A stretch of 64,000 nt of DNA from Solen grandis (taxonomy: Eukaryota > Mollusca > Bivalvia > Adapedonta > Solenidae): NCBI GenBank assembly GCA_021229015.1, contig CM037795.1:13301193-13365192 (forward strand), given 5' to 3'. The first letter of the stretch is position 1, and each line of letters starts with the position of its first letter. A model generated the notes under the pieces. That model saw nothing but the letters and a program-made list of their open reading frames with translations, was not told the DNA's origin and did no database searches. Of the stretch, positions 23,461 through 35,484 are shown piece by piece. The position numbers and the translations under genes are program-made.

Positions 23461-23530
23461 GGACTTTGGACTTGAACCCCGGGCCTTTCGCTTACAGGGC
23501 GAATGCTCTACCGACTTAGCTACCCGACCG
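23461..23530 (-). pseudogene. tRNA pseudogene or SINE head
   Basis: Minus strand has a perfect A box (TAGCTAAGTCGG) and B box (GGTTCAAGTCC) at tRNA spacing, plus a good anticodon stem (TTCGC/GCGAA) around CCTGTAA, which would read TGT. The acceptor and T stems do not pair, and position 33 is C. So not a working tRNA. Confidence 0.7.
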
Positions 23531-23870
23531 CATACACACCTTAATGGATAAAAATAGCCAGAGAGTTGTCGATCAGTTTACAATAGTGCAATAGTTACTA
23601 CCCTTATTCGAAAGAACAAGCACATCGGTTTTTTTCTCACAATATCGCGGTCGCGCCGAGAGAAGACGAGCTTTCTTTCATACGCTTTTTTGAGTAGCGA
23701 GTCTAGGTCTTTGTTATAGCGTATTATATAAGGTTTATATAACTTATCATCATAAGTGCATTATACAAAACTATATAATTATGTAATCTTTCTTATATGT
23801 CGATAAATATATATCATAAGTGGTCGGTAATCGTTTGAATTGTAGTTAGATTTACACCCATGCGCGGATC

Positions 23871-23894
23871 CGGGGGAGGGGGGGGGGGGGGGGG
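23871..23894. repeat. G-rich homopolymer tract
   Basis: Uninterrupted run of about 17 G after CGGGGGA. Could form a quadruplex; also a place where length is unreliable. Confidence 0.9.
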
Positions 23895-24099
23895 CAGAGG
23901 CGACTGCCCTCTCCCCGTACTGTGATTTTCAGAGGTCCCCCCAAACGTACGGTGAATTTCATAGTTAGAACTGGACATGGTAATTATCCCTGTCGGACCC
24001 TCCCTGAGACAAATTGCTGGATCCTTACATAACGGTATACGGAAAAGTCGAAAAATAACAACAACATAAAACAACAACAATAACAACAACAAAACAACA

Positions 24100-25204
24100 A
24101 CAACAAAACATTATTGTATAGCAATTGACTTATTACTACTAGTGTATGTATACGATATACATGTATTAGAAAACCTGCCAGTAGGAGATAGTGTGAAGAA
24201 CAGCAGGTACTTCAACCATCATAGAAAAACCAAGGAATCTCGAATTAGTTATGTAATGTTCGCTTTTGATTGGCTAAAAGCAGTGACGCAAAAGCCTATA
24301 TGGCCTAAGCTGGACAAAACAGTCTATGGCAATTTAAGGAGATCGTAATGATACAATATTCATATTAACGAATCCAGAATTTAATTTTTGTGTGGATTCC
24401 TATAACTTTAAATTCATAAATATCGGAAATTAGACTGTTGCACAGGTAAGAGTTATTTTTATATCATTAATTGCAATTAGGCTTGTTACTGATTTCCAAT
24501 TAATGCGCTGTAAAGAATTAAAATGTCAATTAATTTCAATTTATTTACACTTTAACGTTCTAGGATTGGATCGGTACTGAGCGTCTGGGGCACGGTGACA
24601 CATCTGTAGTGACACGCTCTTATTAGTCAACATGCAATTTATTTCTTTATTCATTTAATTTGGCATTTGACAATTAAAAAAAATCCCCTAAAGCATATTT
24701 GTTAACATGCGCATATACGTGTTACATTTAGACGTTAGAAGATTGCTTTTGGTGTTTAGAATTTTCTATCTATCTCAATAATTGATGTTCTTTTTGTTGT
24801 TGTTGTTTTGATATAGTATTTCCTCTTTCTCTCTATGATCATCTAACTTTCTCTTACTCTTCATGTATACACGGATTTAGAACTATAGAAATATTTGCAC
24901 ATGTGTGTGAGTCATTCTCATTCTTTATATTCTTTTTTTTATAAATTAATACAATCAACCAATTTAATGATTAACATGAACTCAGCATTTTGCGTTTAAG
25001 TCACATTATTCTTCCAAATGCATGTAGATAATTCGGACAAAAAATGTGTGCAACAGATTTGTTAAGATATGCAATCTGTACATACTCGTTGACGACAACA
25101 TTACAGCATTGCATACATATAGACTATTTTATTAAGATATTTGTTTGCATAATAATACCTAATTTCCGTATTTCGCATATCTTCGTCAATTTTCTAACAT
25201 TTTC
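24100..25204. other. Non-coding AT-rich stretch
   Basis: No recognisable gene or repeat. The frame at 24142-24348 has no supporting features. Confidence 0.4.
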
Positions 25205-25385
25205 CTAAATATATGCAAGCTGAAACTCCTGTTTTATGATGGAATATCCTAAAATAATTTATGTAATCCAATGCAACGAGTGCTTTTCCGAACTATTCGG
25301 TTGTTAACAAAGATTAGACTGATACAAAAATAGCTCAAAATCCATTTTATACAGCTTTCGCCGAAAAAAGCGAATATAGCATATA
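25205..25385 (+). repeat. Dispersed repeat, copy 2
   Basis: Plus-strand match to the minus strand of 9812-9990. Shared blocks include TGATGGAATATCCTAAAATA and GAGTGCTTTTCCGAACTATT. Copies differ by scattered substitutions and small indels. Confidence 0.75.
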
Positions 25386-25389
25386 TTTA

Positions 25390-26878
25390 AGATAATTTCA
25401 TCTCAAGAAATAATGGTGTGTAACATTTTTTCCAGCTAGTATAGGACTATCTACCATTGAAAATCGCTCAAATATTCATTCAGCAATATCTGACGTTGGA
25501 CAGCTACAGCGAAAACAACAACAACAAAAAACAACAACAACAAAAAAAAGTTATTATCAAAAGACCGTTGCCTCTGACCGACAGTGTGCTAAAAAAAACT
25601 AGCTTATATATAGCTGTCTTTACTGAGAATGTGGTTGTCTCACAGAAAATTCCATTAAAGTATCTAAACCATTCAATCCTAATACGTTATCCCACAACAA
25701 CACTTGTCACGTATTTCAATTCAGAAACACAGTCTGTGACTGGTCACATCTGTAAAACTAATGAACATCCAAACTACAGCATTGTGAATCATTTACAGAC
25801 GATATAAACTCTAGAAATATATATGTTCTGAGTACAGTTTTAACCTTTGTCTATGAAGTGGCTTGAATCCATCTGGAATTTTTATCTAAGTTACCTATTA
25901 AGCCATATATTTGTTTGAAAGTCAAATTATTTACCCCCAAGTTTTTTTTAGGTATACAATATTTCTTATCGAAGAGCGCATTGAAAACACTAAGACTCAT
26001 ATTCTGAGAAATATACTGAACAAACTTTATACAAAACCGATGTGACCACGCCAGTTTCATTATACATGTATCTGTACCTGAGAAACAAGACAAAATTCAA
26101 AATCATATAATGTTCATGGAAAAACAACTGAAGCATATGTATGCTCAACGACAGGGGATTCAAAGTTTTCGCATTTAGGCCCTCAAAGTAAACACTTCCT
26201 TTGTTGGGCATGAAAGCATCACAAGTTAGTCAAAGGTACACGCACACCTGAGATTCTTTAATCACTTGTGTACCCGTGATTTCAATGTGTAGACAGAATC
26301 AATAAAAACATCATAGCATTGACATTATACTCATAAAATTCATTATAAATATCCTACATATTGTACTATAACGAGACAAAAACCATGTTATCAGCAACGG
26401 TTTGTTAACTCGTATTTACGTTAGCCATACAAAAATCAAAGCGCCGAAGGCACTGATAGACTGTCGGCGGGTTGGTTGTGGTGAGCAGCAAGAGCGCTAG
26501 ATTGTAACCAAAATAGGTTATATGCTGGATTCTAATCTGTTTATAAAGGGGGGTATGGTTTAGTTAGTTGTCAAATAAGAAACAAGAAAAAGATAGTTTT
26601 CATTTTTTTTTATTAAACATTAGAACACGATAATCAAAATTAAAAACATACATCTAAACTATATATTGAACAAGAGCTGTCAAAGTACAGAACGCTCGAC
26701 TATGGAATTGACTTCAAATGCCCTAAATATAAAATAGTAAAAATGATAAACCTTGATATTCTGACCCTTTATATTTATGAAGTCTAAAATCAATCCCATG
26801 CCTATGATGATGATGATGAACAGAAGCAACGACTAACTAACGTAATTTAGAATATTGACTCGAGCACATCCTTCCCAG
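25390..26878. other. Non-coding stretch
   Basis: Open frames here (25457-25807 plus, 25851-26211 minus) are driven by (CAA)n and AT-rich sequence. I find no domain or exon borders. Confidence 0.4.
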
Positions 26879-26879
26879 T

Positions 26880-26925
26880 TGTTTGTTTGTTTGTTGGGTT
26901 TAAGTCCCACCGTCCTTCCCGGTAG
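26880..26925 (-). mobile_element. SINE family A, 3' end fragment
   Basis: GTTTGTTTGTTTGTTGGGTT followed by AAGTCCCACCG, the 3' tail and end of family A, without the rest. Confidence 0.7.
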
Positions 26926-28170
26926 ATAAGGAGTGAAGAAGGCCCTTAATGGCACGTGTGAATACCACACACACACACACACACAACAGTTCTAAATTGT
27001 ATTGATTATAAATTTATCAATTTTTTTTTTTCATAATATAAAATAATTACATGCTGATGATGGTGATTTGGAAAGAAGCCTAAACTTAATATTTAATTTC
27101 CTTCTTCATACTTCTATTGCGTCAGCATGCGCGTGTTTGATTAATTTACTGGAAGTGTGGCATACACGCGCCAGTCAATGCTGTATGGGTATACCGGTAT
27201 CACCGAAAAATGGATCCGCTGTGTATAGTATGGTACATGACAAATTTATAATGAATTGAACAGTTTTAATTTGGAGTATCTAATACATATAAATGACATG
27301 TCTTCTTAACTAGTCGTTGGTACGAGTTTGCATATGAACATATAACTTGCATCTGCGTGGTATTTTTAAGGTGCAATGGAATTTCCATTTCGCGGTTATT
27401 TACATTGCGCGGTATATGAAAAATCTTGATAGTCTCCAATTTAATAACTCCACCAAGTTAATTCGTATGCTATTGTCTTAAATTAATATTTTATATAACA
27501 AGAAGACAGTTATAGATGGTTCAAAAGTAGTTTTATGGCATTTAATACTGCTATTCTGAAAATAAAATTTCCATTGCTAGGTAATAATTTCATTGCGTCC
27601 ATTGCACCATAAATTTTCATTGCGTGTTTTAGGCCTACCACTTCAAAATATTGGGTCACGTGATCTTCCATTCCACTAAATTATGACCGCTTTTTTCCAC
27701 TGTTCTAGCTTTTGCGTGGCTATTGATGTTATGAGAAGACAGAAATGCAACGTACTATAACAGAAATGCAAAGAAATATATCATTATCGAGCGAAACGCT
27801 GCTGAACTACTTTGGGTTAATTACGTACTTATGCGAAGCACTATTTTTCTTGATTGCATGTGTGGATCTACATGTACTCCAGTTGGGTTAAATCTCTGTT
27901 TTGTAAACGACGCAGGTATTTTGTTCACGCTGAAAATGGTTGTATTCAGCTTGAGGAATTTGTAAAAGAAGAGTGGACACACAAACTTTACACATTAACA
28001 GAGTTTCTAAATGTCATTTAAACGTCGTTGCAACACATCTGTGTAACACACTCCACTCGCTTTCGTTAGCTCAGCTTGCATTGTATGGATCCGTACAAAG
28101 CGCGGAGTGCTACAGTTAAAAATGTTGTGGAAAATATGCAAATCAGAAAGGCCTGATTTCGAATTTCAGC
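26926..28170. other. Non-coding stretch with a CA repeat
   Basis: A (CA)n run lies at 26970-26984. No gene recognised. A weak 11-bp inverted repeat pair at 27370 and 27598 is noted under rejected items. Confidence 0.4.
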
Positions 28171-28173
28171 ATA

Positions 28174-28197
28174 AGACTGGCGGCCAGCCGCCAGTCT
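28174..28197. repeat. GC-rich hairpin
   Basis: AGACTGGCGG and CCGCCAGTCT pair perfectly over 10 bp around a CCAG loop, in otherwise AT-rich DNA. Function unknown. Confidence 0.7.
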
Positions 28198-28371
28198 AAA
28201 AAACCATGTGTATCCTTTCCAAGGGAATTCATTAAGGCGTTTATGTAAAGAAGGTAATATATCTAAGAAATCTGGCTCTCATAACGGGTCTCTTGGCGTA
28301 CCGGAAACCCACGTGAAATATTGCCATGTAATGAACAAATAAGTTGCATGCTATGTTAAGATCGTGGTAAA

Positions 28372-28600
28372 GTTTGTTTTAGGGTTTAATGTCCTATCGG
28401 AAGTATTTCAGTTTTTTGGAGACGATGTCGGGTTGAGACAGATATAGTGCTGTAACACTGCAGTATTAAGCCGTAGACACGTGGTATGATACCACACCCA
28501 GTCACATTATCATGACACAGAGCCAACCAGCATGTAAGCTATACAAACACATTTTTTACGACCTTGATATGTCGCGGCCCGCTCCCAAGTAGTTTGGTCA
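28372..28600 (-). mobile_element. SINE, family A (old)
   Basis: Minus-strand copy with body TGAGACAGATATAGTGCTGT and GATACCACACCCAGTCACAT (plus reading). The 3' core is mutated (GGAAGTATTTCAGTTTTTTG) and the head is lost. Confidence 0.75.
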
Positions 28601-29389
28601 AGATCAAGTTCATTACTCAACAAATCTTTATACATACAACATCAAATGCCTTCTTTGCGTCAATATAAGCAACATTTAATTCTAACCCACTTCCACCGTT
28701 TCATTTGTACAGATTCTCGGAGGACAAAAAGATATTAAATTAAGTCATCAGATAACCCAACTCTTCCTGCATGATAGCTTCCATGTTTAGTGTACGTGTT
28801 ATGCAAGTCAGTACTTGTATAACATACTCTGTAATTATATGGGATACTCCAATTTTAATGATCTCCCTTGTATAATGCTATTATTACTCCATGTTTTAAA
28901 TCTTCAGATACACACGCAGTTCGAACATAAATGTGAATACATAAGCTAATACGGGTTCGCCAACTTAAAGACCCATTATATTTCATAATGATGCAATTTC
29001 CATGAAAAAGAAAATCTGAGATCACTGAGAAATTATAGACTAACACATTGGTACATATTGTGAAAATATCTGGTATAAAATAACAGGTAAACGCATTGAA
29101 AATGTTGATCAAATTACTCAGTTTATTACGGGGAAATTTTAGAAGTAATGCAACTGATCACCGTAAAGCCTCGTTTAGCACGGGATTCAAGCGTATCTCC
29201 ATTTTCTACACGGACATACCAAACTTGCATGTATACATGCTGTATTCTCGCTAATACTTAGACAAACGCATCACATAATCATTAGACACTATAGTAAAAT
29301 GGTTGGCAAGAAAAAGTGTAAAGGCAGCTGAAATTCGAGGCTATATTAAGACTCGATGCTAGTTTGGCGAATCTGCGAAGGATTTTTTT
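28601..29389. other. Non-coding stretch
   Basis: No gene, repeat or splice-bounded exon recognised. Confidence 0.4.
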
Positions 29390-30040
29390 TTTAATTGTGT
29401 GCTGTTCATGGGCAGAATGAGGTATCATATGCTAAAGTCACGAGCTGGTTAAAGAAGTTTAAAAGTGGATGTGGTTGTGTTTAAGATGCCCAAAGATCAG
29501 AACGTCCTTGTAGTGCCACTGGAAGCAATATGGTTAAAAAAGTATGCGATGTGGTCAAGTCTGATGCAAGACTAACTGTTCATCAGATAGCTACTATAGT
29601 CGGCATTACAGCCGCACGTGTATATGCATACTTAAGCGTAATTTGAAAATGAGGCGCATTCCAATCCCTCATTTATTGTCGGACAAGCAAAAACGTTTTC
29701 GAAAACAGAAAACTGCTCAAACTGTATCCAAAATATTCTAGAAAGCAGTTTTCTGACATTATTGTGACATGTGTTCGCTTTTTTGAGCCTACCAGGAAAA
29801 TTTATAACAAAATATGAACTACCAAACAATGTCGCCGCCCTTTAATTGCCAAAAGACTGATTAGTGCCAAGGAAGCAATGTTTGTTGTTTTCTTTGATAA
29901 TGCAACTGTTGTTTTTTTCCAGCTAGAAAGTCTGTGACCGGGTAATTTTATAAAGAAACAGCGTTGAAGAAACTTAAAAGACAATGTTTAAAACGGCGTC
30001 CAATCGGAAATAATTTTGATTTGAAAAACCGTCGTTGAAT
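29390..30040 (+). pseudogene. Mariner/Tc1-type transposase, decayed
   Basis: Translation of the plus strand in shifting frames gives KVTSWLKKFKSG, VCDVVKSDARLTVHQIATIV, IPHLLSDKQKRFRKQ and FYKETALKKLKRQCLKRRP in the order of a mariner transposase (helix-turn-helix, middle, C-terminal region). Many stops and frameshifts. I could not find its inverted repeats. It is a different family from the 16.8-kb element. Confidence 0.75.
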
Positions 30041-31003
30041 CACAGTTTGTTTATCTGCTGCGTCATCGTGATTCGTAACGATGACATATGGAAAGTCTAT
30101 GGAAAACGATAGAAAATTTACGAAGATATACGGAATATACAATTAAGATATATTTGTAAACAATTGAATGATTTTAAGTAAACAATTATTTCTTATCTAT
30201 GTATTGTAGTAAAGTTGTCGTCGACGAGTATGAACTGATTGCATCTCGTAACAAATCTGTAGTACACACTTTACTTTTCTGTCCGAAAAATATACACTGC
30301 TTTTTGGAGATTAATGAGTTTTAACAAGCGTCTTTACTTATTGGTAGGTTCGTGATAGATTCTTCCACTTGCTCGGGAATGACCATTACTCACTCACCAG
30401 GGGCTAATTGACTCAGCACGCCAGAGCTAACATGGTGTTGCCACTCTTGCTGAAAGTAAAGCATTTGCAGGAATTATTTGTAACGAAGAAAAATCTTTTG
30501 TGCATTGGGATGGGCTCAGCTCATTTCCAAAAAGTTCTCTGACCTTATATGTGCAATTATATTAATGTCACTGATTTAGTGCAATGTAAAAACATTCTAA
30601 ACTCACGTTTCGCCGAATCCCCTACCAAATTTCTGACTTATCACACATCAACAATTTGACCATGACTGAAATTATAACCAAAACAAAGGGTAAATTATCT
30701 AGTTATATTTCGCCGAACAGAATTTTCCATGCAGATTCCAACATTTATTTTCAGTCTACCGTCTCTCTGCATCAAAGTTATTCTTTATGTTCAGGCATCA
30801 ATGACTCTTACAATGATGTTTCTGTCTACATTCTCAAGAAGGTTAATCATTCAACAAAATATATCCAAAATAGCATATACTAAACTTTCTGATACGGCAA
30901 GAAGGCATGAGTTTCGTTTCGTGTTTTTTTTAAACAACTCGTTTAATACTTGTTTCAGTATTTAACAATTACTCATGCACAGAGGCCTTTGTTTTTCTTT
31001 AAC
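30041..31003. other. Upstream region of the GPCR gene
   Basis: No coding domain recognised. An upstream untranslated exon is likely here because a splice acceptor lies just before the GPCR ATG, but I cannot place its donor. Confidence 0.4.
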
Positions 31004-31005
31004 AG
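31004..31005 (+). other. Probable 3' splice site in the GPCR 5' UTR
   Basis: TTTGTTTTTCTTTAACAG|GT has a strong pyrimidine tract ending in AG, 26 bp before the ATG. It suggests an intron in the 5' UTR. Confidence 0.5.
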
Positions 31006-31030
31006 GTAAAGGACCCATTTCCGGAAAAAG

Positions 31031-32146
31031 ATGGAGGACAATGCCTCACAAAAAGTTGACAATGACACAGCTCTCGAGAACGACAATGGTGTATTTACAA
31101 TTTCCGTGGAAGCTTATGAACAGTTCGCCTTCTATGCCAATGTCGTCTTCATCCCGATCATCTGTGTGATTGGTCTCGTTGTAAATTGTCTCGGTTTAGG
31201 GGTTTTGTACAAGGAATCAAAGAATCAGAAGGTTTCCATATTGGTATATCTTTGCGGGCTGACATTCTTTGACACAGTGTACTTGTTTCTTGGCCTTGTA
31301 CGAAGTGTTCCCCACCTTATGTCCCTCTATGACAAATCAATGGCTAACTACGTGGAAGAACACATGAAACTTGGTACTATATACCTTGACATGGTCTTTG
31401 CACATTCCGCCTCGGCCGTCATTGTACTCATGTCCATCGAAAGGATGCTAGCGCTTTTAAAGCCTATGCATGTCAAGAGCTCATGGTTGTCCTTATTTCC
31501 ACTGAGGCTCATCCTCTTCTGCTTCCTTTTCAATATTGTTTTTCTCCTACCATTCCCGTTGTATTTCGAAATAGGGTCATTCTCTGATGGGAATCATACA
31601 GAATACTACATACAGTTCCAAAAGCACGCAGAGAAAAAGATGGACACATATATGATCATCCAAGCCGTCGTTGATTACTTCATTCCAGCTGCTTTCTTGT
31701 TCACTACAAACATGGCCATTCCAATCGCTTATTCAAGAGAAACGAAAACCCGTCGATCATTGACAGCATCATCAAGGTTATCCCCGGACAATCATTTGAC
31801 CAAGATCACGACAACGGTTCTCTGCATCACCATCCTCTACTTCTTACTCTCCATTCCAAATCTGTTCATCAAGATCCTGGCTTTCATCGACAAAGAGTAC
31901 AGCTTCGATGGCAAGTACAAGGTTACATTTTGGCTCTTTATAGAGATAAGCAACTTGTTCAACTATATTAATGCTGCCAATGATTGCATCATCTACAGTC
32001 TCGTGTCGTATCGCTACAGGCGCATCTGGAAAATCATGTACTGCAGGAAATGCATGTTCAGTGATGGATCAACACTGACAGTGAGCCAGGGTGATGTTGT
32101 TTCCATCGGGCGCACCGGAGCGTTGGCTGAATTAGAGAAGTTCTAG
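31031..32146 (+). CDS. Rhodopsin-class G-protein-coupled receptor, 371 aa, intact single exon
   Basis: Seven hydrophobic segments lie at about residues 36-60, 69-92, 117-141, 156-180, 206-232, 259-285 and 298-324. Landmarks: N52 in helix 1 (GLVVNCLGLGVL); SIERM at 135-139 in place of DRY; NYINAANDCIIY at 311-322 in place of NPxxY; a basic stretch RYRRIWK at the start of the tail. N-glycosylation sites at N4, N11 and N188. It resembles the FMRFamide-receptor-like orphan receptors common in molluscs, so it probably acts at the cell surface through G proteins. The ligand is unknown. The usual Cys of helix 3 and of extracellular loop 2 are not seen. ATG choice: first Met after the splice acceptor, with acidic N-terminus. 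No frame damage. Confidence 0.9.
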   Translation: MEDNASQKVDNDTALENDNGVFTISVEAYEQFAFYANVVFIPIICVIGLVVNCLGLGVLYKESKNQKVSILVYLCGLTFFDTVYLFLGLVRSVPHLMSLYDKSMANYVEEHMKLGTIYLDMVFAHSASAVIVLMSIERMLALLKPMHVKSSWLSLFPLRLILFCFLFNIVFLLPFPLYFEIGSFSDGNHTEYYIQFQKHAEKKMDTYMIIQAVVDYFIPAAFLFTTNMAIPIAYSRETKTRRSLTASSRLSPDNHLTKITTTVLCITILYFLLSIPNLFIKILAFIDKEYSFDGKYKVTFWLFIEISNLFNYINAANDCIIYSLVSYRYRRIWKIMYCRKCMFSDGSTLTVSQGDVVSIGRTGALAELEKF

Positions 32147-32218
32147 ATAAAATGGAAAGTCAAACACCTACTTGAAAATGAAATTTATAAATGGACATAT
32201 AGAACGAATGAAACACAG

Positions 32219-32224
32219 AATAAA
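32219..32224 (+). terminator. Polyadenylation signal of the GPCR gene
   Basis: AATAAA 73 bp after the TAG stop, a normal distance for a short 3' UTR. Confidence 0.65.
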
Positions 32225-35200
32225 GGATAATCATTTTTTTTATTACTCCAATTCCATTTTTATGATGTTGGTGTATCAATAAAATCTTGTCGGTAGCATA
32301 AATATTAGTTTTATATCCTATTGTATATTAATGGACAAGCAAAACTACTAATTAAGAGTGCAAACAAATGGATTTATGAACCTCTGACCTTATCTGATCT
32401 GACAAAGATGAGAATATAATAATATTGTTAACGTATGAGTTTACTATAGATGAACATGCACGTCAGATCAATTGTCGGTACAGTCCAGTTGAACAAATCA
32501 AAATAGTTTTATCCTACATGAAAAATATGCAATAAGATGGAAAAACCTTGAAGTAAGGGCCAGTTTATAGGAATGCCCTATGTTAAATATCATGCTAAGA
32601 AATAACAAGAAAACCTGCACGTATCTGAAAGCTATGTACAAAGTTTACACAATATGTTATTATTCTACTTTTAAATCCTCTTTTTAATACATCTTCGACA
32701 AAAGAAAATGCAAATTTTGGAAGTAATTGGATATCGCTACTACTGAAGGAAGCCATAACTAAAAATGTTAACAAGTAATTTGCATTCTCCGCCTCGTTCG
32801 GAGAAGTCTATATATTCTTCATTGTACACACGATTTTCCAGAATCACATCACGACTTTGTGTGGGATGGTGTACAGTTTATGACATGCAGTGTGTTATAT
32901 GATAAGACATTTCACGTAACGTCACAATCAAAGAATTTCCTAAAACTAAAATCAAATCTAAAAAAGTTCTGTAGTCCTTAAAATACTGATGTTTTGACCT
33001 TATATTACTGACCTTAAAATACTTATGTTTTGACCTTAAAACACTTATGATTTGAAGGATTTATAAGGCACTTAATGCATGATATAGTCCCAAATCATCA
33101 AAATGCCATTAAGGCAGAGGGACACTTATGGGCTCGGGAAATTACGGCAAATATCGCTCAACTTCCGATATTCTTCGTCATAACACGCCATAATTCGGGG
33201 TGTGATTCTTTTTATTAAGAAGTTTCATTATTGGTATCTTATATCATTGTTTAAACAAATGTAACAATTTTGATTGCTGTTCATCTTTTTAAATGAAAAA
33301 ATATAGTTCTTAAAAAAAAAAAAACACCTCCCCGTATTAGATTATCTACTTCCGGTGACGTCATTTTTGGAATTTCGCTAGATTTGTTAAACTGCGTAAT
33401 AGTGATAATTTGGGGTATTTCGAACAGTTCTCCATAAAAAAAGCAATTTAAAAAAAAAGCAGCAAAGGTATCTTAATTAACTAGAACTACAGTAACACAA
33501 ATTATCCGTACTTGGTCAGATAGTTTTTGCATAAAATCCTTCAGATAACTTTTATTGAATGCTTAGACTTTTAATTCTTAGGCACAAATAACACATAAAA
33601 TGCTTTGTTAAGAAAATAAATTTTGTTTTTTTGTGCAGTACAAAATGGTGATTTTTATCTCTGGGAAAATTTCAAATAAATATAGAAATTGTGGGATTTT
33701 CCTTCGAAAAAAAATTCATTATCTGTTAATTTTTTTCACTTAACAATAATTTTACATTAATAATGCAATGGAAAAAAATTAATAGGATGATTATTACTAT
33801 TACTTCAAGTTTGTGCTCACATTGTACCTGAAAAGAACTAAGGAAGCAGTCTAAACCTAACAGCCTGTTTTTTTTACTGAGCTTACTATTACTTGATATT
33901 TTTTGGTAACTTATATCAAATTGTGCATTTTTTTGTTTGATTTAGTATATTAAGAATTTTTGAAAAGCTTGTTCTGAGAAATTTGTATAAAAATTATGTA
34001 CTTTACCAGGAATTGTAGTGTTGCTATTTTATAAATGGAGAAAAAAATTCTTCAAAAATGTATAAATATACATTTTTTCAAGTTTTCTCTTGTGTTTTTA
34101 AAACGTTTTCCATATGATATATACCTTAGGAATATGATAAATCAATTTATGAGAAATCAAAGCATTTAGAGCACTGTCAGAAGCGAAAGTTAAATGTGTG
34201 AATTATAAAGTCAATCCCTTTATTTTTTTTGTGGTATGCATGTAAAAAATCAGGGAAGTTACATCTTATTAAAACAGCAGGTAAGATAGATTATTTTATT
34301 TATTGGTCTCTGACAAATTAAACAAAATTGGATAAGGAATAGTGGTTCTTAGTATTGATCTTCCCAATACCTTTAATACTTCATGAATTTGACAGAAATA
34401 ATTTTAACAGAAAAGCAACAAAATGGGACAAGATAAAGTTATTGTTATTTGTCACTTCACATTCTTCCCAATGTAAAGAATGATATTCATGCCTTCAATA
34501 GTTTTTAAAATATGTTCAAGAAAAACATAATTTCACCATACAAGTAAGTAATAGAGATGAAACAAGGTGGAATTATTGTTCTTGGTAAGTAAAGTTTGAC
34601 AGTTGTATAAAGTATAAACTCAATCCCTAAAGTACTTTCTGAGTTGTGACATACAGATGCGACTAGAGACACTACAGTCATTTGAGACTCTAACAAGAAA
34701 AGATTAAAAATAAAATGTTTCAATTGACGGCTTGCATTAAACATCCTGTCCTCCTTCTCATTTCTACTGTTTTGACCTATAACCGAACCTGTCTATGCGC
34801 GGGACCATCATATTAGAAAAATCGACCTCTCTATAAATAATTGATAATAATGGAAGTATAAAACTAGAATTACAAAATTCTAAATATATAACCCAAGAAT
34901 ATATAAAAAAAATTAGTATAACAAAAGAACGACGCTCTTATCAATTAAGCTAATTCCGCAGCCGCAGATTTGTGGTGCAAATAAGGTTATTTATAATTAG
35001 TTTAATGAATAAAACTGCGGATGAACACTGAATTATAAACTTGCTTCTTTTACAGTTTTATTTGCACAGAAATTGTGATTATACCGAATGCTTTCAAAAT
35101 TCTGCAATATGTCTAACTTTTATCAAAACTGCAATGTTGACTTCTACAATCAGTGGTACTTTTTTTCAACGCGAATGGATGGATAAGTGGCGGTAATGTG

Positions 35201-35484
35201 ATTGTAAGTAGAACATCCACTGTAATACTTTAGAAGCTTTCGCTTCTAAAAAAATGGGGAATTGACGATTTCATAGCAGTCTTTATACGTATACCCCCAC
35301 ACAATTTGTGAAAGCATTTCAGTACAGGGTTAGATAAACTAAATATCATTATTTTTTTCAGAATATGTGGTTAGAAATTTATTATATCTCACAACAATGC
35401 TTTCTTTAAATGTATAGAATAAAACAAACAAACAAACAAACAAAACAGAATTTCAAAATTCATGCATCAGGGTTCAACTACCTT
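32225..35484. other. AT-rich non-coding stretch
   Basis: 3.2 kb without a recognised gene. A block AAAATACTTATGTTTTGACC is repeated about three times at 32980-33050. A tRNA-like A-box fragment (TTAGCTTAATTGATAAGAGC, minus) lies near 34930-34960 without a B box. Confidence 0.5.

Noticed and set aside
27370..27608. Possible MITE with GGTGCAATGGA inverted ends
   Set aside because: Only 11 bp of inverted repeat, no duplication and no second copy seen.
34915..34975. tRNA-like segment (A box TTAGCTTAATTGATAAGAGC, minus)
   Set aside because: No B box or T arm follows, so not a tRNA gene; at most a SINE fragment.
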